From positions 1,240,001 through 1,304,000 of the forward strand of contig BRXU01000031.1 of the NCBI GenBank assembly GCA_030267565.1: a stretch of 64,000 bases of DNA. Reading direction: 5' to 3'. Under the pieces are notes generated by a model. The model did not search any database, was not told the origin of the DNA, and saw only the letters and a program-made list of their open reading frames with translations. Of this stretch, positions 1-13,200 are shown piece by piece. The stretch is from Pleodorina starrii. Lineage: Eukaryota; Chlorophyta; Chlorophyceae; Chlamydomonadales; Volvocaceae. Both the position numbers and the translations under genes were made by a program. Within the stretch, counting starts at the first letter, position 1, and each line of letters begins with the position of its first letter.

Positions 1-1268
1 CCAGAGGTAAGCACCGAGTTCAAAGCCTCCTGATCATGACGCCCAAAAGATGCGCTCAAGGAACAACTAGGAAACGATACACGCCGCACATATAGGTTTA
101 TACGTCAATTCAGGTCCTTAATATCGGACTCAGGTGAGCACAGGTCAGGTGCAGTCAAAGGGCGTAAAATTGCTGCACAACCGGGCGAACAGGGCTGCAG
201 CATTGCAGTACGAATAGAAAGAGGGTCAATGAAAGACAAAGAGAGAGGTAGGAGGCAAGGGGCTGGCGGGTGACCACCAACCTGTTCCGAGTCGCAAGGA
301 CGTGCACGCACACATGCCCGGAGCACCTATACAACGCGCAGAATCGCATGAATACTGTTAAGGACCCTCCGCCCCACTGGCGGCCGCTTCCTTCTCCGCC
401 ATTACCAAAATATAATCCGACGAGCCAACGCGCAGAACACGTGCCGCAACAACTAATAACGGCCAGTAGGTAAACACTAACTTCGACTAAGGCTTCGAAC
501 CAACTTGCAGACCTAGCCACTAACGCCTAGAATGTATGACTACGGTTGAAGGTTGCGGACCGTGGCTACATGGACTACCTGGGCTAAGGCTCTAATAGCT
601 CTAAAACCCACCTAGGGAGGAGTCTCGCTTCAGAGATCCCAACCCGTTTGAACACGGCGGGTGGGATCGCACCGCACGCTGAACAACAAAAATGCCCTGG
701 CGCCCTTGTCTGCCCGCTGCGCCCGCCATCGCGAACACCGCCTCGAGGACATAAACCACAGAGCGCTGCCGCCGCCTCCCACCACCGTGGCCACTGCAAA
801 TGAGCGCCGAGAAACGATCCCGACCAGGCGGCAAACGCCCGCATATCCGCCCCCCGCACCGACGCTACACGCATGAGCAACAGGCTACGCTCCTCGCACT
901 TTATTCCGCGGACGGCCTTCGTATTTATGGGCGGCACCCCCTTCCTCTCCGCGGCCGCGTTTGCAGCTTCCTCGCCAACCACCGCTGCTGTGATGAACCG
1001 GCTCGTCAGGCGAACAACAGGCACCGCCGCATGAGCTCCTGGCAACAGGGGCCTCCAGGGGAGGACACGACACGCTGTGCAGACCCAACCCCGCCAAGCG
1101 GTCGGGACCCACGGACGCCTCACATAAATGCAACCGTCCTTTGACATCCGCCTCAGGTACGACCACAGAGGAGGCACGGGCCCTCTCCACCAGACGCTTT
1201 CCCGCACCCGCGATCAAACACCCCGCAGCAACGGGGGCAGCTCCGCAGCCTTCTCAATCCCCACGCGT
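1..1268. other. Left-edge non-coding stretch (probable kinesin 3' UTR and beyond)
   Basis: No convincing gene. The kinesin-like gene on the minus strand stops at 1269-1271, so the part next to it is probably its 3' untranslated region. Bases 1-560 are clearly less GC-rich than the rest of the window. A minus-strand frame is open from about 1207 down to 584 (about 207 codons) but is rich in Arg, Trp and Cys and shows no domain; I treat it as chance. I saw no TGTAA poly(A) signal for the minus strand here. Confidence 0.4.
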
Positions 1269-4200
1269 TCACGGCGGCCGCTTGCTCTTCCTGCTTCCGG
1301 AAAACAGCCTGGTCGCCCATGAGACAAAACCCGGCGGATACGCCGGCGGCGGCGGCGGCTCCTCCGCCACCTCCTCTACCGGCGGCGCAGCGGCTCCGCC
1401 GCTACCGCCGCTGGCAGCAGCGGCGGCGGGCGGGGACCTGGGGGTGCGATGCGATTTGCATGCCCGCAGCCGAGCCGTCAGAGGAAATGAGCGCTCACCG
1501 CCCCGAGAAGATTTGGCCTTCGCCAAGAGCGCCGCAAATGGTGCCGCACTCTTGGGTTCCGGAGCGGGGGGCTGCGGCTGCGGCGGCAGCGCCAGGGGCA
1601 GTACATAGGCTGCCGGCACCGGCCCGGGAGAGACGGAGCGCGTCAGAAAGGGATTCGGGGCAGGTGAAGGATCGGGCGGCAGCGGCGGCGCGGCCGCGAT
1701 GGCAGCCGGGGGAGCCACGACAGCAACGGCGGTGGGCGCTGCAGCTGCGACGGTGTTTCCAGAGCTCTGCAGCCGCTCCGCGCCGCCACTCAACTTGATC
1801 GCGGTCTTCGAGGCGGTGGCGGTGGCGTGGCCGGTTGCAATCGCCAGGGTGGCGTGGTGTTTGTCATCGCAACAGGAGCCCGGCGCGCGGCTCAGGGCCA
1901 CGACGGTCGCCACGGCGGTGGCGTCCGAGCCGAGCACGCTGTGTTGTTGTGGCTGCTGCTGCTGTGGCCCGGAGCTGCTGCGAAAGCAGCTGCGGACGCT
2001 GGAGGAAGAAGAGGTGGTCATGGCGGCGGCCGCCCGCCACGCCGCCGCCACATTTCCGGAACCTCGCAGCGGCTGCTGCTGCTGCTGCCGCTGGGCCGGC
2101 GGCGGCGGAGGCTGGTGGAGGTGGCTGTGCAGCTGTTGCTGCTGTGAAGGCGGTGCTGGCGGCAGCGGCAAGGGCTGGCGCGCAGCACCGTCTGTTTCAA
2201 TGCTCCGCATAACCTGCAACGGCGGCGGCGGCGGCGATGGCGGCGGCGACACGGTGACAGCGGCAACGGCGTCTGTACGACCCAATAATCCACGCCACAG
2301 AAGCGCCTGCGAGCCCAGGGCACTGCCGCCGCCGCCGATGGCGCTGTCGCTGGGATGGCGAGCATGCCCGGCGCCGCCGCCGACGGGAGCGGCCCGGCAC
2401 GGAGGTACCGGGCCACTGCCGCTGACGACCCTCCTGTCCACCTCCGCATTTGCCTTCGCTGCAATGGCCGACGAGGGCGACGGAGACGACCGCGCATGCG
2501 CTGAGCCCCGACGCGCGCCATCGGCGGCGGCTCCGCCCTGAGCAGTTGCAGCTGCCGCCGCCGCCGCCAACGCCGCGGCAGCCGGCGAGCGGTGGCCGCC
2601 GCCTCCGCCATCGCCGCCATCGACGTGAGCCCAGGAGTGCACAACGCGCGGCGTAGCACCGGCGCGCATCGTAATGGGGCTGATCGGGGTCTCGTGTGCT
2701 GCGATTCGGGCTCGACCCGACGACTTCTTGCTGAGGTTCAGCGGTGACTGGGCTGGCGAGGGCGAGCGCAAGGGCTTTACGGGAGAAGGCGCCTGGATCG
2801 CCTGCGGCAGCGCGCTCGGCCCTGAAGGGCTAGCGGCGGCGGTGACGTCGCGGCGGCGGACCGCGGAGGCGTTGGCACTTCCAGGCCGGCTGCCGAGCGG
2901 CGCCGTCGCGGGGACTCGCCGCACCGCGTCCACCGCCACCTCCGACTCTGACGCGCTGTCAATGTCCACCAAGACGTTCGACTGCTCGTCCAAATCGACG
3001 TGATTCGGTCGTACATGAGCGAGCTGCGCCAGCAGCACACTTGCCGCCATCGCCGCCGACGGCGTTCCGCCCCCCTTGCCCGGCTCCGTCCCCTGCCCGC
3101 CGACCGGCGCAGGCGCCCCCGGACTCGCCGCCAGGCCCGCTGACCTTCGTCCCAGTCGCTGCTGCAGCAGCAACAGCTCTTGCTGTTCCAGCAACTGTCG
3201 CAAGGAAATGCAGCTCTCCGATGGCGGTTGCACGGCAGGACTCTCGGCGCTTCCGTGAGCACCCACTGCCTCCCCGCGACCCGTGGCCCCGTCCCCACTT
3301 CCGCGAGCCGCTCCCGACTCCATCCCAACCGGCGGCGGCGACGGCGACAGAGGCGCATGCCCTCCGGCGCTGCTGTTCGCCGCAGCAATCGCCTCATCTC
3401 CACAGCCGTCCACCGCGAATGGGGTGCAGCTGCCTCGAAGCACGCAGCTCTCTACGCTGGCGCGATCCTGGAGGGTATACGTCGATTGCAGGTCCGCCAG
3501 CGCAACGGCGCTGATGCCCGCCGCCGCCTCGCGCCCGGGGGAGCGCCGCCGCCGAGCTTGCTGCTGCTGCGTCGGCGGCGTCAGCTCTTCCAGCTCGGGC
3601 TGCAGCTCGCCCCCGCCGGCCACAACCTCCCCTGCGGTCTCCTGCGGCGTAACCGCGCTCGCTCGCTCACGGCGCACAGGCGTTTCAGTGGGAGCGCTCT
3701 GCGCGGCCTCCACCCCCGCAGCAGAGTCGGCCACGCACGGGGCTCCGCTGGCGGCTGCCGCCGCCGCTGGCCTCTGCGCCTCCGCTGCTGTCCCGCCCCC
3801 AACCCCGACCTGCACGCGTGGCGTGAACTGGCAGATAAAGAAGGACACCGCGGGCAGCTCCTCGCCGGGTCCATCGGGGTCGCCGCCGTCAGAGGGACAG
3901 CCGCTGATGGCGGCCGCCTCGGCGGCAATGGCAGCCGCCGCCACGGAAGCAGCGGTTGCCCGCCGCAGCGGCGACGGACTCGACGCCGTTGCCGCCGCAC
4001 CGACGGCGGCTACGGCTGGCAACGCACGACCGCTGTCGCCGAGCTTGCTGATGGAGTTGCGCAGCGCCGCAACGTCGCCGCCAGTGTCCAGCATAAGGCC
4101 CAGGTGGCCCAGGCAGCCGGGGCCCAGCAGATTGTCCCGATCCGAATCCGAACCAGCGCAGGGATCCGAGCCGGCGTTGCTGTGGCCGCGGTCCCGATCC

Positions 4201-7200
4201 AGATCCGGATCCGCCTCTACCTCCGAGATGTGATCCGAATCCGGGTCCTGCTCAACCAAACGCCGGTACCGGTCGCTGCCGCCGCTGGCCAGCTGCCCCG
4301 CCGCGGCCGCCGCGTGCACGGAGCTCGCGCTGAGGCGGCTGCGACCGCTGAGCGGCGGCGGCGGCGCCGCCGACGGACTTCCTTTGCCGGCGAAGAGGCG
4401 ACTCATATCTAGCACCATGACTGGGGAGACCGGAGTGGCCGGGTTTTCCGGAGAGCGCAGCGGCCGTGGCGATACCGTCGCACCGCCGGCGCGGCTGATG
4501 CCGGGCCGCGGCCGACCCGACGGCAGCGCGCCGCCGCTGGCTGGCGTCCGAGGGCTCGCCGCCACGACGGCGGCGGCGGCCGTTAGGCTCAGCAGGCCCT
4601 CGTCGGCGGATGGCGAGTGTGCGCGGCTGAAGGCCGGGGGCAGCCTGACGCAGCCGCCTGACGCAGGTCTGGCGGAGCGTGGCGTGGAGATGGAGGCCGC
4701 CGGGGAGTTGGCGGCGAGCAGACCTGTCGAGACAGCCGGCGAGCCGCCAGGCGCCGGGAACCCTTGCTGCCGCGGCGACGGCGACGCCGCGGAGGACAAG
4801 GCTGTGGCCGCCGCGGCGCCGCGCGCAGTGGGCATCGACGTCCCCGGCTTCGGAGCTGGTCCGGGGGCCTGCAGCCTCGATGCAGCTGGCGAAGAGGCTG
4901 TGGGGTCGGCCGCGAACAGTCGTACGGGGCTGGGGTTCTCCGCAGGGCCTCTGGAAGGCAGCACCGTGGACGTGGGCGGAGCGGAGGCGGCAGACGGCAT
5001 GGGAGGTGCAGCACCGCCGAAGACGCTGTGTCGCTGGCGCGGCAGCCGCTCGATGGCCTTGAAGGCCTGCGGGGCAACGGGCGACCACAACGGCAGCGGC
5101 GCGTGTCGAGTCAGCGGTCAGGAAAGGTCCTTCAAGCCAAGAAAGACATCCGAAGTGCCCACTTCACGCACTAATTGCAGGTCAGCACACGACTGGGTCC
5201 TGCACCTTCCGCTGTTGACCGACCTCCCCCTGTTGACCGACCTCCCCCTGTTGACCGACCTCCCCCTGTTGACCGACCTCCCCCTGTTGACCGACCTCCC
5301 CCCTGAGGCTCCGCATTTCCGATGAGTGCAAGAGCCGTCACCCAACCTGGCCGCAACGGCTCGGGTTGGAAACCCCATCTCACATCTCACCCGCAGCAGC
5401 CCACCCGCGCGCCCTGCCCCCTTCCATACACCCCCGGCTATTCCATCCCCATCTCATCTCGTCATCTGCCCCCGAACCGCACCTCGAAATCGTGCAGAAG
5501 ATCCTTGTACTGCGCCGACAGCGTCGGGCGACCCAACACGGCGCAGCGAAAGCCGCCGCCGCGCAGCTGCCGGGGGCTGGCGGCGTCTCCCTCAGCGGCC
5601 TCCGGCATCTGGGACACAGGCCTGCACGGGCACGCGGGACACGCACGCGCGCAGAGATGTGAGTCTGGGGCACGACTAACATACAACTGACCGGACCCCT
5701 CAAGAAGAGGGCTAAAGCGGAACGGCGCTGTCTTATGTCTGCCGAGGCGCCGCATGTCCACGCAACCCAGCTGGGCCCGATCCGCCTCCCGAGCCCTTCC
5801 TCCCACTCCACATCCAACTGCCCAGTCCAGAGCGTTCAACAGCCCACAACAGCCATCGGGCTCCCGGCTCGTACGGCTCGTTACGAAGGTCTGGGGTTAC
5901 GATATCCTAACCATGAAACACACACCCCTGCCTGGTCTGGCCGCGCCTTCCTTCTGCCCTGCTCGCCTCCAACGCACTGCACAGCCAGTTGGCCCGCTGC
6001 CTCCAAAACCCTTGCCAGGGTCGGAAGCCTACTGGTACAACCACGACAACACGCACCAGCCCACCCACCTCGGTAGGGCGCTCCGGGAGCGTCGCAAGTC
6101 CGACAGCCACTCCGCCCGGCGGGCCCTCAACAGCGGCGACGGCCACCGCAGCCCGCTGCTGACGGACCGCTTGGCCGCAGCCAGGGCGCCGACCTCTCGG
6201 AACCTCGACCTCAAGCACACGCCATCGGGGCCGTCGGCGGCGGCGAGTGAGGCGGCGGCCACAGCTGACGGGGTGGCGGTTTGCTGCCTTCGAATGGATG
6301 TTCGCGCCAGGGCAGCCGGGTCCACGTCCATTGGTCGCGAGTCCAGCAGCACCGAGGCAGCGGCGGCGGAGGCGACGCCGTCGGGCGCGCTGTCGTGAGA
6401 GCTGTTGGCGTTGCCGTACCGCATGCTGGCGAGCAGCGTCGGCCGCACCGCCGCCAGTGAAACCACGGTGGCGGGGGACGGAGATCGGGGGACGGGCCGG
6501 TGCGCGGAGCGCGGCGCCGCCGGGCCGACGCCGGCGGCGGCGAACGGCGACTGCATGAGAGGCTGAGGGGACCGGACAGGTGGTCGCGCCGGGATGCCGG
6601 ACTTTCTGCGAGTGGGGGTAGACACAGCGGACGGCGGGCTGCCGCCACCGGCGGCACCGCCTCTACCACCGGCGGGGCTGGTGAGAGGGGTGGCGCTGTT
6701 CCGCCCTGGCGGATCAACGGTCGAGGTCGCGGCCATCAGGGCTGCAAAGGGGCTGGCAGAGCCGCCTCCACCACCGGTGATGCCGCTGCCGGCAACAACG
6801 CTACGCGGCGTTGCGGCGCTGCCGCCGTACCCACGCACAGCCGCCGGCGAGCCCCATGCCGGCGGCCCTGATGCCGCGCGCGCGCTGTGCTTGTTGCTGC
6901 AGGGCTGTCGCCCCGAAACGCCCACCGACCCAGCCCGGCCAATGTTTGCGGCAGTGGCCGCCGGCGCGAGGGACGAGCGGCGAGAGGGGGCGGCGGAGGC
7001 GCCATCGTGCGGCATCAGGATGCAGGGGATGGTGGGGAAGCTCGAGGCCCGTGGGGACACGGGCGGCGGCGGCGGGGACCACTTGCCCGCGAGCACCGAA
7101 TAACCCTGCGACAGTGAGTGTGGGCCGAATGGCAGGCGCGTAAACATGTGAGAGGAGCACGCGGGGAAAGGGCAGGGGGAGGATGCCCGAGCCGGACGAG

Positions 7201-10200
7201 GCGCGGCGCCGAGATCCCTCCGCGCCCCAAGCTCCGCTCCAGAAGGCAAAGCCGCCTCTCGCCTTTTCAAGCCATTAATAGTTCCTTCTTTGCACTTGTC
7301 ATTGCATGATCCCACCGCCCGAACCTCCTCCTCAAAACCCGCCCTCCAACCGCGTGCGCACCTGCGACCGCCGCACCTCCGAGCTCGGCGTCACCCGCGC
7401 CGAAACTGGCGACGGCTTCTGCTGCGGGCTAACCAGCCGGGGGCTCAACCTCCTCGACAGCGAAGCTCCCGCAGCCGTCCCTTGAGGACTGGCGATGGAG
7501 CCGCTGGGGCGCCTCCCGACAGCGGCGCCTCCGCCTCCAACAGACGTCGTCGAGCGCTTCTCGTGCATCGCCGTGGCGGCAGCCGCGGCAGCGCCTCCGC
7601 CTCCGCTCCCTACGTGGACATCCCTGCCACGGCCGCCCGTAGCGCCGTCAGGAGACGCAGAGGCCGATGCCTCTGTTGCGTCCATGTGGACATCGATCGT
7701 CAGTGTGCCCTGCCTGGCGGTCTTGGCGCTTGGCGACACTGCTGACGGCAGCGATGCCGCGGTGGCGGCAGCTGCGTCGGCGGCGGCTTCTTCGCTGCGG
7801 CTGAAGGCGGCAGTTGACGACGAGGACGACGAGACCTCTAACGATGAAAGCGGGTGCGCCGCGCCGGCATACGCGTCCGTCACCGTGCCTCCGCCGCAGC
7901 TGGTGTTGCCCCGGCCGTCCCCGGCGTCGACGGCGACGCCACCCATCCCGGCACAGTCACCTTCAGCCGAATCCCCATGCGGGCATTCCGTCCGAGTTGC
8001 GACCACGGACCGCGCGCCATATCCTGATACCGGCGGAGAGGCCGGCGAGTGGAATATGGAGCGAGCCGGGCCAGGGCCAAGTATAGGGCCCGTGGCTTTG
8101 CCGCCCAAACTGCACTTGGCGGACGAGGCGCTGGGCCTTGGCGGCGCACCAGCGGCCACGGTGCCGCCGCTGCTGGCGATTTTGACAGAGCCGACGGAAA
8201 AGACGCTGGTGTGCGGTTGGGCTTCCCAAGTGGCCGACAGGCGCGTCGATTCGGAGGAGCTCGCGCGGCGGGAGCGCCGGAGGTCGCTGTCGCGCGGCAC
8301 GCCTGCAACAGCACAGCGACCAACCGACGTGATTCTCGTGGCATCATGCCTCGTTACGCCATGGCGTCCCGCGTCGTCATGCCATGGCGGGACATAGCCA
8401 GTGGGGAGAGGAACGACCCGCAGGGAGCAGCCCATGCCGTCGCCGCCCATGGCTGTGAAGGTCTAACCCGCCTGGCACCCACACGCTCACTCGCTACGCA
8501 ACAAAGCGTCCATACACCATCTCAGCAACGATGGCCTATCCGCCTCCCAGTACCACCCCCCCACCTTGCTGCAGCATCCTGGCGAGATGCACCGTGGGCT
8601 CGTCCCCCGAGCCGCCCAGACAGGCCAGCACCAGCACCTGTCAGACCAAGGGACGGACGCGGAGGGTGCACGCAGAAGCAGCAGAAAATTACGACTACAA
8701 ATGCTTAAGTGAACTGTTTGCGGCATATCGCCGCTCATGTTGCGCCGCCAGCCCACAGCTTTATAACCCGCACGAGGCGGCCCACCTCCGCGTCCCCCAC
8801 CCACCGCCGCGCCCAACCGTACCTGGTCGACAGTGCCCTCCAGCATGCGCGTCAGCTTGCTCTCCCGCAGCGTCAGCGCCTGCCGCCGCTGCAGCGCCGT
8901 CAGCACCCGACTCAGCGCCAACAGGCTCCGCTTCACCGCGGAGCCCTCCTGCGCGGTGCGGCCAGGCAGAATGCGGCCAGGCAGGATGCGGTCAGGCAAG
9001 GCGACGGTCAGGCTAGGGGTGCGGGCGCGAGCACAGGAAGCACCGACAAGGTCTAACGGTACGAGGGCCAGGTAACAACGGCGAAACCGTAGCGATGGAA
9101 TGGATGCGACGCTGGCGAACCGACCCAGGTCTAGGGCTGGGGGGCACTGGCGGCCGCATAAGACTGCGTCGCCCCCTTCCCCTCCCTCGCAATCTTCCAA
9201 ACCGCCCACCGCCAGCCATTAGCCCGCATGGCATTACTCTCAACGTCCCGTCTCGTAGTCGCTTCCGGATTGGCGCCCTCACCTTGGGCGGCAGCAGCGG
9301 GCAGAAGCTGCACGTGTCCACCAGCGTGAGGGTGCAGATAGGCCCGGGGCCCGCACCTGGCGGCGGCTGGCCACCCGCCGCCGCAGATGCGGGGCTACCC
9401 GCCGGCCCAGTGGGCAGCGCAGCACGTGGGGGTGCGCTGTAGGCCCTCTGCGCCGCGACGCCCCCACCGGAAGCCTGCGGCCCCGCCGCCCTCGTCGTCG
9501 TGGGTGACGCGCCGCCACCGGCAGCGGGCACCGCGGGGTTCCGCCAGCGCAACTGGAAGACCGCGTGGGTGCGGCTGCTGCTGTGGCGAGAGGAGGTGAC
9601 AAAGGCCTGCCGGTTCGCCACGGCATGCTGCGGGGCGGAAGGGGCAGGCGACGCGAGTACGTCAGACTGTGGCGGGGCCATTGGAAGGAAAGCGCTGGAT
9701 AACGGTATTGTTATCTTGCTATCTCCGGATGACAGTGCTGTTACCCCAACGCCACCTTGCACCCTGCTGCTTTCATGGCAATCCAGCATTGACCCCCGCA
9801 CCGACCCTTCTGAAGCCCAGTTGGCCAACACGAAGACGCATAACTGCGTTCCAAGCGCGACGTCCATGAAAGGCTCTGCATGTTCCATCAGCCAGCCGGC
9901 CTGCGGAGACCGGCACCAGCAGGCGCGGCGCATACCGCCAGCCACACAGACGCCCTGCCGCCCACGCATCGCCGCCCGCATTCATACATATTACGAGTTA
10001 CAAGTTCCGCACACGTGCGGGGTTGTCCGGAAACGCCGGGGGGCCATGGACATTAGGACTGATGCGAAGACGTGGGGGTCCATCTTCGTCCGCTTCAGTG
10101 CGAGGCGACTGAGCGCAACGTGCCTGCCTCCCAGATTTCCGAGAGGGGCGGCGCCTCGATCAATTGCAAGCGCACCTTAAGTGTCGCAAGCGCCTCCGAC

Positions 10201-13200
10201 AGGCTCCGTGCCACGACCACGGTGAGAGGCTTCCGCCTGGATCCCGTCGCAGCGCCCGCCGCCGCAACGGCAATGGCACTGCGGGCAAAGGGCTCCTGCG
10301 CGGCCGACGCCCCACCGGGACCGAGGCCGGCGCTGCTGTTCGTGCAGGTACTGCTCCCGACGCCGGCGGGAGCATCCGCCCCTGCGCCCCTGCTGAAGGC
10401 CGCGGTGCCCGCCCACTGATCCAGCAAGTCGACCACGTCATCGCCCTGCACCTCAACGCACGTGATCTCGACCGATGCCCCCTGCCCGAGCCATTCGTAC
10501 AGCTGCTGGGTGCACCTGGCGGGTCCGTTTCGGGAAGAGTTGAAGGTTTGTGTCGGGTTCGGAGGTGGTTTTCCGAACACGAAGATCGGAGGGCGGGGGC
10601 AGTCTGGGAGGCCGACTAGGTAGATTACTACCGAACGGCACACGACTGCTAATGTTCTAGAACGGCACTGCGTTTCCTGGCCAGTTGCAATCGCCATCGT
10701 TTCCCGCAAGGTGCACCGCAATGGCCACAGACGGCCACGTTGCGCGCAACGTGCCTCCCACTGCTTGTCCCCAGCCCGGGGACGCACCTCGGGAGCACAC
10801 CCGCGGCTTCATTGCCGGGAGTGTCCAAAGCGAGCTGCTGCGGGTCCAAGGCGCCCAGCGTATACGACTTCCCGCTGCCCCAGGCGCCGTACGTGATGAT
10901 GCTTCCGGAGCATCTGCAGGGGGCGATGGCGCACAGGTACGGGTAAGGAGACGGCACTCTGGACTCAAACGCGTGTTTCCCAGCCGCCAGTCAGGACAGC
11001 CTCTCCCCAAGGCGCCAAGCGAGAAGGGAGCTTGCGTTGCACGCCGTTTCAGCTTCCCCCCCCCCCGACAGTACCGCGCCGCCCCGCGGAGGTGCAGCGG
11101 GCGTCACCTGCCAGCGGACGCTTACCCTTGCAGGCACCGGTTTACGAAGGACCGCACAGAGCTCTCGTATAACTCCTCCTGGCTTAGCACTTCTTGACGG
11201 AAATGATCCAACGCAGCGTAGTCTACAGAAATCGGTCAACAATAGGTTGAGGGACTCCTCGTAAAGAAGTATACCGCTTCAGCAATTGAGCAGGTTTATT
11301 GCGTTTAGGATAGACCTTCATTCAGTCGTGGCATTCAACGGTCAGAGTGAACACGCAAACATAACGTGCCGGCCTGCGACAGAAAGGTAAACCCCACGCG
11401 AGGGCCCGACATAATACTGCTAGGCATCTGAGTCAAGAGACAGAAGTTATGCCCCGCCCTGTGGCCAGCGGGAGGTCTACATAGGGCGGTCCAACATGAC
11501 CGAGGACCAAAGCCTTTTCGGACATTTGTTTCAAATGGAGTCAGCCAAGCGCATGCCTTTCATACCACAAAAGAGTTGCAGGCAATGGCAGCAGAGTTGG
11601 CACTTACCGATAGCGTTCTTGCGCGATTCAACAACTGCGCTGTTCCACCTGCAAGTCCCCAAGCGCCATGCTGGTTGAACGATTTAATTTTACAGTAGCA
11701 GCCTGACACTGCTCAGTTTCCGCAGGGGCGCGAGTGGCGCGAAACGCACCGAATGAGGGCAGAGACACGTGGCATGTTTCTCCTGTCGACTTCCACACAA
11801 AAACCTCAACATATCCCGCCGCGAATCCTAGGCGACCATATCGAGGTCGCCGGCCAACCTGTGCTGCAGGTGGCCTCGGTCGCGCTCATGAGGCGTGGTC
11901 GTGTTAGCCTCCTAAGCGTTATATAAAATTCAGCAATGGTATATGTGTATATGACAAGGCGGGTGAAGGGAAACAGGTTCTAACTGTTCCGCAGTTTGTA
12001 CTGCGGGCTTGGTTTTCGTACCGGCCGCAAGGCCTTCACTAAGTTTACCCGACGATTGCTCCTGCCGGCATGGTTGGCCTGTTTCACGTTGCGTTGCAAG
12101 GACTTTTGCCCTGCTGTTGAAAGTTACTTTTCTTATCACGTTACCAGTGTTTTCGTCTATCTCGTTCACGTCATCACGTGGAGGGCCCGGCTTACCGCGT
12201 CGCTTACACCGCCTTGGCGTTGCCTAAGAAAGCGGCCGCATGCTAATCCATGCAGACAAGTTGCTGTTCCGACGAGTTGCTGTCCTAGCAATGTCCATTG
12301 TTAAAATTTGCGTCCGACCAGCTGGGCTTAGCGATAGCTTTCGCGGTAGCCCTCACCATCGATAGCCCTCACCAATGTCCATTGTTAAAATTTATGGTGG
12401 AGGGCCGGCTACCGCGAAAGCTATCGCTAAGGCCTTAATGCCCACAGCCTCGCAGCAACCACCCTATGTAGCTACAAAACCCGAAAATCACTCCTCCACG
12501 CCTTCGCGGACACCTTAACTGGCACCATGTGCCGTACCAACGCCCTTATGAGGGCACAACTCCTCTGAGTTCACAGAAAACCTTGGTTTTCTAGCGTTGC
12601 ACTCAGAAAACCTTCAGGTCATGCCCACTGATGAATAGCTGCCTAAGTGACCAAAGCTGCTGGGGCACACATAACAAACCGATACAATGCCAAGCAGTTA
12701 TGTGAATACCTTTTATGTGCGCGGGAACAGCGCTCGAGCATGCGTGCCGTACTATTTTCCGAAATAGTACGACCTACAAGCGCACCGGTCCCTTACCAGG
12801 CGCTACCCACGATCGACACTCCCGTATGACTTTCTCTGCCGGCTAGTTCTGCATAAAGTCAACATGGATCTTGACAAGGCGCTGCTGCTTCTCGATAAGC
12901 ATTGGCCGGCCGTGCATCCTCAGCAGACAAGCAATTCATTTCGTCGGGTCCAGTCGGGTCCGGTATTTCGTTTGATGCACCTGCAGCTGCGGCCATGATT
13001 GCGTATTTTTCTGCATAAAGTCAACATGGATCTTGACAAGGCGCTGCTGCTTCTCGACAAGCATTGGCCGGCCGTGCATCCTCAGCAGACAAGCAATTCA
13101 TTTCGTCGGGTCCAGTCGGGTCCGGTATTTCGTTTGATACACCCGCAGCTGCGGCCATGATTGCGTATTTGGAAGACGGGAATGCCATTGACGTCGGCCA

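Noticed and set aside
584..1207. 207-codon minus-strand open frame near the left edge
   Set aside because: No domain, odd Trp/Arg/Cys-rich composition, and it lies where the kinesin 3' UTR is expected.
1699..4412. Several long plus-strand open frames opposite the kinesin tail exon
   Set aside because: They mirror the GC-rich repeats of the minus-strand exon and are only Arg/Ala/Cys low complexity; the minus frame is continuous and phased to upstream exons.
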